Assembly: GCA_017471825.1 (NCBI GenBank)
Contig: JAFURQ010000007.1
Location: forward strand, 166,278-230,277
Direction: 5' to 3'
Origin: Clostridia bacterium
Lineage (GTDB): Bacteria > Bacillota > Clostridia > Oscillospirales > CAG-272
DNA length: 64,000 nucleotides
Positions 50,040-58,157 of the stretch are shown piece after piece. Numbering within the stretch: the first letter of the stretch is position 1; every line of letters begins with the position of its first letter. The notes below the pieces were generated by a model. It had not been told where the DNA came from, did not search any database, and was given only the letters and a program-made list of their open reading frames with translations. The translations under genes were made by a program, and so were the position numbers.

Positions 50040-50733
50040 TGTCTGCCTCCTCGCTCTTCGTTTTGATTTTGAAGCAGAGCTTCATAAGCGAATCGCCGAG
50101 GTGAATGTTTTCAACTATGACATCGGGGTTGTCGAGCTTCAGCTCCATATTCGCAAAATTCCAAAGTCCCTTGACGCCTGCATCTACCATAACGCGAGCG
50201 ACGTCGTATGCCGCCTCCTTTGGCACTGAAAGGACACCGATTGAGATGCTCTCTCGCTCGCAGAAGCTACCGAGCTCGTCCACCGAATAGACGGGGATGC
50301 CGTAAATTTTGGTGCCGATTATATCGGGGTTGGTGTCAAACATCGCCACGCGGGCGATGCCGCGGCGCTCAAACATATGGGTAGCCGCCAGAGCGCTTCC
50401 GAGATTGCCCGCGCCGACTATGACGGCACGGTAGCCCTCGTTTACGCCGAGAAGCTCGCTGATTTTGCCATATAGGTATTTCACGTTATATCCGTAGCCC
50501 TGCTGACCGAAGCCGCCGAAGCAGTTGAGATCCTGACGTATCTGCGATGCGGTTACGTTCATAAGGCGCGAGAGGCTTGCCGACGATATACGAAGGATTC
50601 CCTCACGCAAAAGGTCGCCGAGGTATCTGTGATATCTCGGGAGTCTTTTTATGACGGCGGCGGAAACCTGACCGTTTTTTTGCTCGCTTTGCTTTTTCTC
50701 AAAGGTTCCGTGTATTTTATCTATGCTTTCCAT
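50032..50733 (-). CDS. rex: Redox-sensing repressor Rex
   Basis: Rex represses fermentative and respiratory genes and lets go when NADH rises. The 233-residue protein has a winged-helix domain (RLPRYHRYLGDLLREGILRISS, DLNCFGGFGQQGYGY) and a Rossmann domain with IVGAGNLGSALA (about residue 105), plus the C-terminal swapped helix. The C-terminal tail is slightly longer than usual. No clear Rex site (TTGTTAA-n4-TTAACAA) was found at the pfl promoter or elsewhere in the window. Cotranscribed with dnaD. Confidence 0.95.
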   Translation of the reverse strand: MESIDKIHGTFEKKQSEQKNGQVSAAVIKRLPRYHRYLGDLLREGILRISSASLSRLMNVTASQIRQDLNCFGGFGQQGYGYNVKYLYGKISELLGVNEGYRAVIVGAGNLGSALAATHMFERRGIARVAMFDTNPDIIGTKIYGIPVYSVDELGSFCERESISIGVLSVPKEAAYDVARVMVDAGVKGLWNFANMELKLDNPDVIVENIHLGDSLMKLCFKIKTKSEEADND

Positions 50734-50748
50734 ATTTATGGTACCTCT

Positions 50749-51822
50749 TTATTTTGAATCCTCTGCGCTCGCGTTGAGCGAGGAGTCGCTTATATTGCCG
50801 GACATATATTCGTAGTATCCCGCAACCGCTATCATAGCCGCGTTATCGCCGCAAAGAGAGCGCTCGGGGACGTGAAACGTCACGTTATTCTTTTTTGCCA
50901 CCTCTGCAAGACGTGCGCGAAGGTGAGAGTTTGCGGCAACACCGCCCGATACGGCAAGTGAGCAACCCGGGTGTGCCTTGATGGCGGCATCGAGCTTCTT
51001 TGCAACCGCTTCAACCGCCTCGTAGGTGTACCTCGCCGCAAAAAGCTCGCGGTCTATTTCCTCGCCTCTTTGCTCGTATCTGTGAAGCAGATTTATCGCT
51101 GCAGTTTTTAGTCCCGAGAAGGAGAAATCGAGCGTTCCGTCGGGGATAGCAGGGGAGGGGAGCGTCATATCGGCATTCTTGTACGCCGCGCTTTTCTTGT
51201 AAAGTGAATAAAAATTATCCTCGCTTCCCGTTGCCTTTATAAATCCGCTACGGGCGAGCGCGTCGAAGCCTGCGCCTGCGGGGTAGGGTATTCCTATAAT
51301 TCTGCCTATCTTGTCAAAGGATTCGCCTATAGCGTCGTCGCGCGTTGCGCCGATTACCTCAACACCCGTGTAAGATTTTACAAGGTAAATCGAGGTGTGG
51401 CCGCCCGATGCCGCAAGAGCGATGAATGGCGGTGTCGGAGCGTCTATGCCGAGATAGCAGGCGGCAATATGCCCCTTTATGTGATCCACCGCAACGAGAG
51501 GAATTTTATTTGCCGCGGCAAGAGCCTTAGCAAAATTCACACCGACGAGAAGGGCTCCGATTAGCCCCGGATTTGCCGTTACGGCAATGACGTCTATGCT
51601 CGAAAGCGCGGTTTTTGCCACGTCAAGCGCCTCGTAGGTTATACGCGAGATTGCCTCAATATGCGCGCGGCTGGCAATTTCGGGAACGACACCGCCGTAG
51701 AGCCTGTGCGTTTCTATCTGCGAGGCTACAATATTCGATTTTATCTCAAAGCCCGACTCGGTCACGCTGACGACGGCGGCACTCGTTTCATCGCACGAGC
51801 TTTCAAATGCAAGTATGTTCAT
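50749..51822 (-). CDS. tsaD: tRNA N6-threonylcarbamoyladenosine transferase
   Basis: TsaD transfers threonylcarbamoyl to A37 of ANN-decoding tRNAs. The 357-residue protein has the ASKHA fold: LAFESSCDETSAAVV, SRAHIEAI with the metal-binding His pair, ALAASGGHTSI, DKIGRIIGIPYPAG and LAVSGGVAANSHLR. Length is normal. It follows rimI in the operon; tsaB and tsaE are not in the window. Rex follows 15 bases downstream. Confidence 0.95.
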   Translation of the reverse strand: MNILAFESSCDETSAAVVSVTESGFEIKSNIVASQIETHRLYGGVVPEIASRAHIEAISRITYEALDVAKTALSSIDVIAVTANPGLIGALLVGVNFAKALAAANKIPLVAVDHIKGHIAACYLGIDAPTPPFIALAASGGHTSIYLVKSYTGVEVIGATRDDAIGESFDKIGRIIGIPYPAGAGFDALARSGFIKATGSEDNFYSLYKKSAAYKNADMTLPSPAIPDGTLDFSFSGLKTAAINLLHRYEQRGEEIDRELFAARYTYEAVEAVAKKLDAAIKAHPGCSLAVSGGVAANSHLRARLAEVAKKNNVTFHVPERSLCGDNAAMIAVAGYYEYMSGNISDSSLNASAEDSK

Positions 51823-51847
51823 AAGATGTCCTTCGTTACTCTGTTGC

Positions 51848-52294
51848 CTATGTATTGTGTACCCCTTGCTTGACCATAACTATCGCATCGTCATCGGGGT
51901 TTTTGTAGTATTTTTTCCGTATTCCTACTTCCTTGAAGCCGTAGGAGCGGTAGAGAGCCTTGGCGGCCTCGTTTTGTGACCTGACCTCCAAAAACAGCAC
52001 CTCAAGTCCCTCGCCGAGCTCGGTTTTGTAGGCGTAATCGAGCAGGCGGTAGGCTATTCCTCTGCCGCGAAAGCGCGGGAGAGTGGCAATGCGGTATATT
52101 TCTCCCTCGGGGGCGATGATTCTGCCGATTACGTATGCGACAAGCTCGCCGTCCTTTATGGCGGAGTAGCACATTGCTCCCTCGGTGCCTATTGCCGAGG
52201 TTATATCGCGCTCACACCACGGGTCAGAGAAGATTTCGCGCTCTGCCGCGGCTATTGCGGATACGTCTGACGGTAGGGACCTTCTGATTTCCAA
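51848..52294 (-). CDS. rimI: Ribosomal-protein-S18-alanine N-acetyltransferase
   Basis: The start is the unusual TTG at 52294, with a GAGGAGC ribosome binding site inside the end of galU. The 148-residue protein is a GNAT acetyltransferase with IATLPRFRGRGIAYRLLDYA (acetyl-CoA loop, about residues 67-86) and LFLEVRSQNEAAKALYRSYGF. Its place beside tsaD matches the RimI family, which acetylates the N-terminus of S18, although specificity is inferred from position. Confidence 0.88.
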   Translation of the reverse strand: MEIRRSLPSDVSAIAAAEREIFSDPWCERDITSAIGTEGAMCYSAIKDGELVAYVIGRIIAPEGEIYRIATLPRFRGRGIAYRLLDYAYKTELGEGLEVLFLEVRSQNEAAKALYRSYGFKEVGIRKKYYKNPDDDAIVMVKQGVHNT

Positions 52295-52296
52295 AA

Positions 52297-53175
52297 TCAG
52301 AGCTCCTCCACTATTCCCTTGAGGAATGCCTTGAGCTCCTCGCCCGTTTCGGGGTGGGAAAGGCCGCGCGTGATGTTTGCCTTAAGGAAGCCGACCTTGG
52401 AGCCCATATCGTATCTTTCACCCTCAAATTCAAGTGCGTAAACTCCGTCCGTTCTTGCCATTTTCGCCATAGCGTCGGTAAGCTGTATTTCTCCGCCTGC
52501 GCCGGGCTTAAGGGCGTCTATAATGTCGAAAACCTCGGGGGTGAGGAGAACTCTGCCGAGAATGGAGAGATTGGAAAATTCCTCGCCGGGCTTCGGCTTT
52601 TCTATCATATCGGTGCAGTAGGTTATTCTGTCCTCGCCGGGCAGCTCGTCCACCTTGAGAGAGCAGTATTTTCTTATATCCTGCATAGAGACGGGCTTGA
52701 CGCCGACAACTGCCTTGCCGTATTTTTCATACACGTCGCACATCTGGCGGCAAACGGGAGTTTCGGAGAAGATAATATCGTCGCCGTACATTACCATAAA
52801 AGGCTCGTCGCCGACGAAGGAGCGCGCTCTGCCGACCGCGTGTCCGAGTCCCTTAGTTTCCTTCTGGCGAAGGAAATAAACGTTTGCCATATTTGCAATA
52901 TCGTAGAGTCTTTTTGCCTCCTCGGTCTTGCCCTTCAGGGTGAGGGCGTTGCCGTATTCGATAGAGAGGTCGAAGAAATCCTCCATAGCATCCTTGTCGC
53001 GATTGGTGATAATGAGAATATCGGTTATGCCGCTCTTTACTGCCTCCTCGACGAGAAAATAAACGGCGGGAAGGTCAACTATCGGGAGCATTTCCTTCGG
53101 CACTGCGTGCGAGATGGGGAGCATTCTTGTTCCAAGACCTGCCGCGGGGATGATAGCCTTTGTAATTTTTTTCAT
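52297..53175 (-). CDS. galU: UTP--glucose-1-phosphate uridylyltransferase
   Basis: GalU makes UDP-glucose for glycans and cell-wall polymers. The 292-residue protein shows TKAIIPAAGLGTRMLPISHAVPKEMLPI, the nucleotide-binding loop, YGDDIIF, EKPKPGEEFSNLSILGR and GGEIQLTDAM. Length is normal. It sits in the operon before rimI and has an AGAGGA ribosome binding site. Confidence 0.96.
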   Translation of the reverse strand: MKKITKAIIPAAGLGTRMLPISHAVPKEMLPIVDLPAVYFLVEEAVKSGITDILIITNRDKDAMEDFFDLSIEYGNALTLKGKTEEAKRLYDIANMANVYFLRQKETKGLGHAVGRARSFVGDEPFMVMYGDDIIFSETPVCRQMCDVYEKYGKAVVGVKPVSMQDIRKYCSLKVDELPGEDRITYCTDMIEKPKPGEEFSNLSILGRVLLTPEVFDIIDALKPGAGGEIQLTDAMAKMARTDGVYALEFEGERYDMGSKVGFLKANITRGLSHPETGEELKAFLKGIVEEL

Positions 53176-53226
53176 TTCAGTATCCTCTCTTTTGTTATTT
53201 CTTAATTGATTTTCGGCGGTGCAGAC

Positions 53227-53586
53227 TCACTGCCCGTCCGTTGCGTCGCCCGAGGGCATAACCTCGTCAAGAAGCTTCGCTATTCTTGCGCCGTGCTCGA
53301 TGGAGCCGTCCTTTACGAAGTGGAGCTCGGGGGTGATGCGTAGATTAAGCGTTACCGCAAGGTGATGGCGGAGCATGCCCGTGCATTTTTTGAGGCCCTC
53401 CGCCGCCTCCTTGGAATCACCTATACAGGAAAAATACACCGTCGCGTATTTGAGGTCGGGTGCGACCTCGGCGCGAGTTATGCTGATAAAGTTATTGACA
53501 ACCTTCGGCTCTCTGACCTCGCCGATTGCTATTGCCAGCTCCTGTGCCACTGCATCGTTTATTCTTCCGCGTCTGTAATTTGCCAT
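53227..53586 (-). CDS. rbfA: Ribosome-binding factor A
   Basis: RbfA is a 30S maturation factor. The 119-residue protein has the KH-like fold: YRRGRINDAVAQELAIAIGEV, ISITRAEVAPDLKYATVYFS, LRHHLAVTLNLRITPELHF and GARIAKLLDEV. Length is normal. It is usually next to infB and truB, but here lies between murI and galU. Confidence 0.94.
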   Translation of the reverse strand: MANYRRGRINDAVAQELAIAIGEVREPKVVNNFISITRAEVAPDLKYATVYFSCIGDSKEAAEGLKKCTGMLRHHLAVTLNLRITPELHFVKDGSIEHGARIAKLLDEVMPSGDATDGQ

Positions 53587-53628
53587 TTTAATTTTTCCTT
53601 TCCGCCAAGCGGCAGATTGCCGTCGGCA

Positions 53629-54306
53629 CTATAAATATACCGTCGCACCGACACCGTCGGTGCAGGCGACTCTTGATATTTCGAGCGCTCCCTCGTATGC
53701 GGAGCTTATAAGCCTTACGCTTCCCATAACGTCCGAGATTATTCCCGAAAGACGGGGGAAGTGCGTGCAGCCGAGTATCAGCGCGTCAATTTTTTCGTTC
53801 TTGATTTCGGAAAGAGCATCCCTCACACATTTAAGCCCCGTGCGAGTTATATAGGAATCGGATTCTCCGCCCTCGACGAGAGAAACGAGAGCCTGGGCGG
53901 CGTATTCGACCGCAACGGCGCCTTCGCGCTCTATCTCTTGCCGAAAGGCGTGGGAGCGCACGGTTGCCTCGGTGGCGATAACGCCTATCCGTCCGATTTT
54001 CGTCGCTGTGAGCGCCGCTTTTACGGTTGGCTTGATTATCGGGAAAACACGCCGACGCTCACCCTCGGAAAGCTCGCCGTAAACGGTGCTCGCCGTGCAA
54101 CAGCCGATGAGAATTTCGTCCGCGCCGCACTCGCGCAAAAGCTTTACGTCGCGCCTGACGAGGCGCAAAAGCTCGCTCGGCGATTTTGTTCCGTACGGGG
54201 CGTTTTCTCGGTCTGCGAAGAAGCACACGTCACACAGAGGGGCTATCTGCCGAAGCTCTGCGAGGACGTTAAGTCCGCCCATTCCGCTGTCGAAGATGCC
54301 TATCAT
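53629..54306 (-). CDS. murI: Glutamate racemase
   Basis: MurI supplies D-glutamate for peptidoglycan. The 225-residue protein is short (usual 255-275). It has GIFDSGMGGLNVLAEL with the catalytic Asp/Ser region, FADRENAPYGTKS, and both catalytic cysteines: one in IGCCTAST, where the usual CNTAS reads CCTAS, and one in LGCTHFP (about 180). It begins within the ddl stop (ATGA), so D-Glu and D-Ala-D-Ala functions are coupled. Confidence 0.9.
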   Translation of the reverse strand: MIGIFDSGMGGLNVLAELRQIAPLCDVCFFADRENAPYGTKSPSELLRLVRRDVKLLRECGADEILIGCCTASTVYGELSEGERRRVFPIIKPTVKAALTATKIGRIGVIATEATVRSHAFRQEIEREGAVAVEYAAQALVSLVEGGESDSYITRTGLKCVRDALSEIKNEKIDALILGCTHFPRLSGIISDVMGSVRLISSAYEGALEISRVACTDGVGATVYL

Positions 54307-55349
54307 ACCGCGGCTTCGTCAAGAAGTTGGTTGATAAACTCGCCGCGTGAAAGCCCCATATCCTCCGTCATAGCGGGATAAAGGCTTGAATCGGTCATTC
54401 CCGGAATGGTGTTTATCTCGTTGAAATAGATGCCGTCATCTTCCGTCAGGAAGAAATCAATTCTCGCTATATGGCGAAGCCCTATTGCCTCGCCGAGCTT
54501 GCGCGCGTAGCGCGCGATTTCTGCTCTTTTGCCCACTTGGGCCGCCCCGTGTGAAATTTTGAGAGCCTTTTCGCCCTTGTATTTCGCGCCGAAGCTGTAA
54601 AATTCACCGTCGGTGTGTGCTGTTCCGCTCGCGAGGTAAAGCTCTTGCCCCCCAAGCTCGAGAAATGCACATTCGACCTCACAGGCAACCGACAGCCGTT
54701 TTTCGATAAGAATTTTGTCCGAATACCGCTTTGCCTCGGCGTATGCCGCCTCGAAGCCTTCGGCATTCTCTGCAACCGCCGCGCCGATAGAGCTGCCGAG
54801 CTCTGCCGGCTTTATAAACATGGGGTAGGGGAGTCTGCGCTCAGCGAGAGCGCGTGCCTCGTTCGCGCCTAAGTCAACGGCGCAAACCCAATCGGCAACG
54901 GGTATGCCGAGGTGCTCGGCAATTATTTTAGTAAAAACCTTGTCGGCACAGACGGCGCTTGCGCCGACTCCGCAACCAACGTAGCTGATGTGCGCCGTGT
55001 CAAGCGCACCCTGAACTCTTCCGTCCTCGCCGTAGCTTCCGTGCAAAACGGGAAGCGCGACGTCAACGGGTAAAAGCTCGCCGTTTACAAAAAAGCCGCT
55101 TTTTCCGTCTAGCCTTACGGGATAGGTCGGAGTTCCGCTATCAAGCGGGGCACCGTCCTCGAGCATGAGCCAATCGCCCGACGGCGATATGTAAATCGGA
55201 AAAACCGAAAAACGCTCACGGTCTATTGCCCGAAGGATGTTTTTTGCGCTCAACTCGGAGATATGGCGCTCCGGCCCCTCTCCGCCAAATATAAGAGCGA
55301 CGTTCTTTTTCGTATATACCACCTCCGTTCGAGGTGGTTTTGAAATCAC
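54303..55349 (-). CDS. ddl: D-alanine--D-alanine ligase
   Basis: Ddl joins two D-alanines for the peptidoglycan stem. The ATP-grasp protein has LIFGGEGPERHISELSA, LPVLHGSYGEDGRVQG, MFIKPAELGSSIGA and YFNEINTIPGMTDSS. The frame from a GTG at 55349 encodes 348 residues, but that start has no good ribosome binding site; GGAGG (about 55323-55327) lies eight bases before an in-frame ACG, giving the typical Ddl beginning (M/T)KKNVALIFGG. A hairpin ACCACCTC/GAGGTGGT overlaps that site. Start codon therefore uncertain. Confidence 0.94.
   Translation of the reverse strand: MISKPPRTEVVYTKKNVALIFGGEGPERHISELSAKNILRAIDRERFSVFPIYISPSGDWLMLEDGAPLDSGTPTYPVRLDGKSGFFVNGELLPVDVALPVLHGSYGEDGRVQGALDTAHISYVGCGVGASAVCADKVFTKIIAEHLGIPVADWVCAVDLGANEARALAERRLPYPMFIKPAELGSSIGAAVAENAEGFEAAYAEAKRYSDKILIEKRLSVACEVECAFLELGGQELYLASGTAHTDGEFYSFGAKYKGEKALKISHGAAQVGKRAEIARYARKLGEAIGLRHIARIDFFLTEDDGIYFNEINTIPGMTDSSLYPAMTEDMGLSRGEFINQLLDEAAV
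55318..55345 (-). promoter_or_regulatory. Hairpin over the ddl ribosome binding site
   Basis: On the minus strand AACCACCTC pairs with GAGGTGGT across GAACG, burying GGAGG. Another AACCACCTC copy lies upstream near the prmC stop, allowing alternative pairing. Confidence 0.5.
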
Positions 55350-55383
55350 CTCAACACAGAATATGAATGAGGTGGTTTATTTG

Positions 55384-56193
55384 CTAATTTCTGAGAATTG
55401 CAACCCTGTCAAGACCCGAAAAATCCTTCAGTATCTCACAGCTCATTGCGTATTTTTGCGCTATTTTTTTGAGCGCGTCTGCCTGGTCGTAGCCTATCTC
55501 GTAGGCTATGAAGCCCCGGGGGGCTATTTTGCCGTGATAGAGCTCGGTTATGCGCTCGTAAAACTCGGTGCCGTCCTCTCCGCCGCCGACAAACGCCTCG
55601 CGAGGCTCGAAATATATTTCGGGCGCAAGCGCGGAATACGCGCGTTCGGTCACGTAGGGCGGATTTGAGATTACGGCGAAAAACTCGCCGTCGAGAGCCT
55701 CACCGAGAACGTCGCATCTGACAAAGGCTGCTCTGTCGGCAACGCCGTTTTCCTCGGAATTTTTTGTTGCGATTTTTATTGCGCCGGCGGAAATATCGGC
55801 GCACACGGCAGTCGTATCGGTCGTGTTGCAAAGCACCGATATGGCAATGCAACCGCTTCCGGTGCATAAATCGGCAAGCCTTGCGCCGCGCGGCAGATTT
55901 TTTACCGCGAAGTCGACGAGGAGCTCGGTATCCTGACGGGGAATGAGGCAGTCGGGGGATACGGTGTATTTCTCACGGTAAAAATCGACCCTGCCGATGA
56001 TATATTGAAGCGGCTCGCGCTTTGCTCGGCGCTCTATTGCGTCGATAACGGAGGGCGCGGAGGATTCCGGGTCGGTGCCGACGGTTGCGGCAATGCTTAT
56101 CCCGCCGAGCTCGGAGAATATGATTCTCGCGTCGTGTGAGGCACTGTCAATTCCTGCCGCCCGAAGAGTGTGGGTTGCTTCAGACAGCTTCAT
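55384..56193 (-). CDS. prmC: Peptide chain release factor N5-glutamine methyltransferase
   Basis: PrmC methylates the GGQ glutamine of release factors. The 269-residue protein has an N-terminal helical domain (residues 1-80), the SAM-binding GARLADLCTGSGCIAISVL (about 115-135) and the NPPYV catalytic motif (VISNPPYVTERAY, about 180). The start lies inside the DUF1385 gene with a 14-base overlap. prfA itself is not seen in the window. Confidence 0.94.
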   Translation of the reverse strand: MKLSEATHTLRAAGIDSASHDARIIFSELGGISIAATVGTDPESSAPSVIDAIERRAKREPLQYIIGRVDFYREKYTVSPDCLIPRQDTELLVDFAVKNLPRGARLADLCTGSGCIAISVLCNTTDTTAVCADISAGAIKIATKNSEENGVADRAAFVRCDVLGEALDGEFFAVISNPPYVTERAYSALAPEIYFEPREAFVGGGEDGTEFYERITELYHGKIAPRGFIAYEIGYDQADALKKIAQKYAMSCEILKDFSGLDRVAILRN

Positions 56194-57343
56194 TTGATTC
56201 TTCTGCTTCTTCGCCGTTCTGATTTGTGCTTTCCGCGGCTTCGTTTACGGGTGTGGGCTCGGTATTTTCATCACCGTTACCGTTGTTACTGTCGGTCTCG
56301 GAGGCTTCCTGCGGCTGCTCTGCTTCCTCGGGCTCCTCGTTTTTAGGCTCCCACTCGCGAGCATCGTAAAACTCACGGAATTCAGGGAAATCATCGCGGA
56401 GCGCGCACTTGATTGAGATTATGGCAACCTCAAGCATATCGTCGGTCGGCTCCTTGGTGGTAAGCCTCTGCATCCAGAGTCCGGGGGCAGAAAGCGCGCG
56501 TGTCACGACGTTGTCGTGCTTGCCTGCAAACATAATAAATTCGTAGCCGATACCGACAACAAGGGGAAGGATAAGAAGGCGGATTGCGGAAAGAGCAAAG
56601 CGGTTCCAATCCGAAAAAACGTTGTTAACAACGATGCCGACGGCAATGCCGAGAAGAATCATAACGAACATAAAGCTCGTGCCGCAACGGGGGTGGAAGC
56701 GGGTGTATTCTCTTGCATTCTCGGGGGTGAGCTCCGCACCCGATTCGAAGCAGGCGATGGATTTATGCTCGGCACCGTGATACATAAAGGTGCGCTTGAT
56801 GTCGGGCATCAGAGAAACGAGGGCAAGGTAGGATATGAAAATAAGTATCTTTGCCACTCCCTCAATAACAGCCTTCCAGGTTGCGCCGAGGGTGATGTCG
56901 CCCCATATTCTGAAGAGATATTCCGCGAGGTCGGACACGAGTCCGGGTAAAACTATGAAAAGACCTACGGCAAGGAGAATGCCGAGTACCATACCCACGA
57001 CCATAACGACAGAGGTGGTGTTGCTCTTTTTACCCTCTTTTTTCTCGCTCGGCTCGTCAAGGTCGAGAGCATCTGCGGAAATGCTGAGCGTGCGGTAGCT
57101 GAGCAGAAGCATCTCCACGAAGTTTATAACTCCGCGCAGAATCGGGATATTCAATATTTTGTTTTTCTTTCTTACAGACTCAAAGCTTCCGTCGGTAACG
57201 ACGAGCGAGCCGTCTTCCTTTCTACAGGTGGTAACCGTGCGGTTGCCCGCCTTCATCATAACGCCTTCAAGCACCGCCTGGCCGCCAACCTTGTTTAAGC
57301 GAGCAGGATCCTTTCCGGCACAGCATTTCTTGTTTTTTGCCAT
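56180..57343 (-). CDS. DUF1385 membrane protein (YqhQ-like)
   Basis: The 387-residue protein begins KVGGQAVLEGVMMKAG, the DUF1385 hallmark, with FVEMLLLSYRTLSISAD, TFMYHGAEHKSIACFE and HPRCGTSFMF. Four or five hydrophobic segments follow. The C-terminal 60 residues are a low-complexity Glu/Asn tail. The family is widespread in Bacillota, usually next to prmC and prfA, but has no established function; the conserved His and Cys suggest a metal site. It leads the long leftward operon that ends at 48084. Confidence 0.9.
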   Translation of the reverse strand: MAKNKKCCAGKDPARLNKVGGQAVLEGVMMKAGNRTVTTCRKEDGSLVVTDGSFESVRKKNKILNIPILRGVINFVEMLLLSYRTLSISADALDLDEPSEKKEGKKSNTTSVVMVVGMVLGILLAVGLFIVLPGLVSDLAEYLFRIWGDITLGATWKAVIEGVAKILIFISYLALVSLMPDIKRTFMYHGAEHKSIACFESGAELTPENAREYTRFHPRCGTSFMFVMILLGIAVGIVVNNVFSDWNRFALSAIRLLILPLVVGIGYEFIMFAGKHDNVVTRALSAPGLWMQRLTTKEPTDDMLEVAIISIKCALRDDFPEFREFYDAREWEPKNEEPEEAEQPQEASETDSNNGNGDENTEPTPVNEAAESTNQNGEEAEESNEAV

Positions 57344-57649
57344 TTTATATACCTTTCACGTGATATGCATATATAGTTTTATTGCCTCATGAGCGTGTAG
57401 CGCGTGTGGGCGCGTACCGCGCCACTAAAATATTATATCATAAATAATTAAAAAAATAAATAGAAAAATCACAAAATTAACATTTGACGGATTTGCGTAA
57501 AAATGCGCGAGCACTTAAAAGCAAATAAAGGTTTACAAAAAATCAAAAAAGCACCGACCCGTGATAAATTTTTGCGTATTTGGTATATTTTTCAGCGCTT
57601 GTGCAAATAATTTTTTCGAAATCCAAAAAAAGAAAGGAAGAAAAGAAAA
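57344..57649. other. Intergenic region between DUF1385 and the coat protein gene
   Basis: AT-rich, divergent promoters expected. Contains the tight hairpin GGCGCG-TAC-CGCGCC (57409-57423), a TATAAT on the minus strand (57432-57437) without a good -35, and ACCCGTGATAAA (57556 on), a near copy of the dispersed motif. No clear sporulation promoter for the coat gene could be fixed. Confidence 0.4.
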
Positions 57650-58105
57650 ATGACACTTACCGCAAAGGAAACGACACTTCTCACGGACCTCAAAAGCCAG
57701 GAGCAGCTTTGTATTGAAAAGTACACCAAATACGAAAACGAGGCGTGCGACCCGACGCTTAAGGCTCTGTTTGGTAAAATCAAGACGACGGAGCAAAATC
57801 ACCTCCAGACTATAAACCGCATACTCGGCGGCGAGGAGGTAAAAACCACGACCACGCCCTCTGCCGAAACCGAAAAGTTCTCCTGTCAGCCATCCTCCTG
57901 TTCTCAGGATGCGAAGCAAAAGGACGCCTTTCTTTGCAAGGACGCTTTGAGCATGGAGAAGCACGTGTCCTCTGTTTACGACACCACGATTTTTGAGTTC
58001 ACGAGCCCCACGCTCCGCGATACTCTCAACCATATTCAAAAGGAAGAGCAGATTCACGGTGAGCAGCTCTACCAGTATATGTCGTGCAATAATATGTATT
58101 CGTAA
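57650..58105 (+). CDS. CotF-type spore coat protein
   Basis: The 151-residue protein is a four-helix ferritin-like bundle. MTLTAKETTLLTDLKSQEQLCIEKY, ALFGKIKTTEQNHLQTINRIL and TLRDTLNHIQKEEQIHGEQLYQYM match CotF-family coat proteins, with a duplicated helix pair around a Cys/Ser-rich linker (about 75-100). Such proteins coat the spore. Ends CNNMYS. AAAGGAAG serves as ribosome binding site; expression would be mother-cell specific. A terminator follows at once. Confidence 0.88.
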   Translation: MTLTAKETTLLTDLKSQEQLCIEKYTKYENEACDPTLKALFGKIKTTEQNHLQTINRILGGEEVKTTTTPSAETEKFSCQPSSCSQDAKQKDAFLCKDALSMEKHVSSVYDTTIFEFTSPTLRDTLNHIQKEEQIHGEQLYQYMSCNNMYS

Positions 58106-58149
58106 AAACCGGCAAGCCCGACCAAAGCGGTCGGGCTTGCCGGTTTTTT
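58104..58149. terminator. Bidirectional terminator
   Basis: AACCGGCAAGCCCGACC pairs with GGTCGGGCTTGCCGGTT across AAAGC, with A- and T-runs on either side. Confidence 0.92.
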
Positions 58150-58157
58150 GTTTTTTA

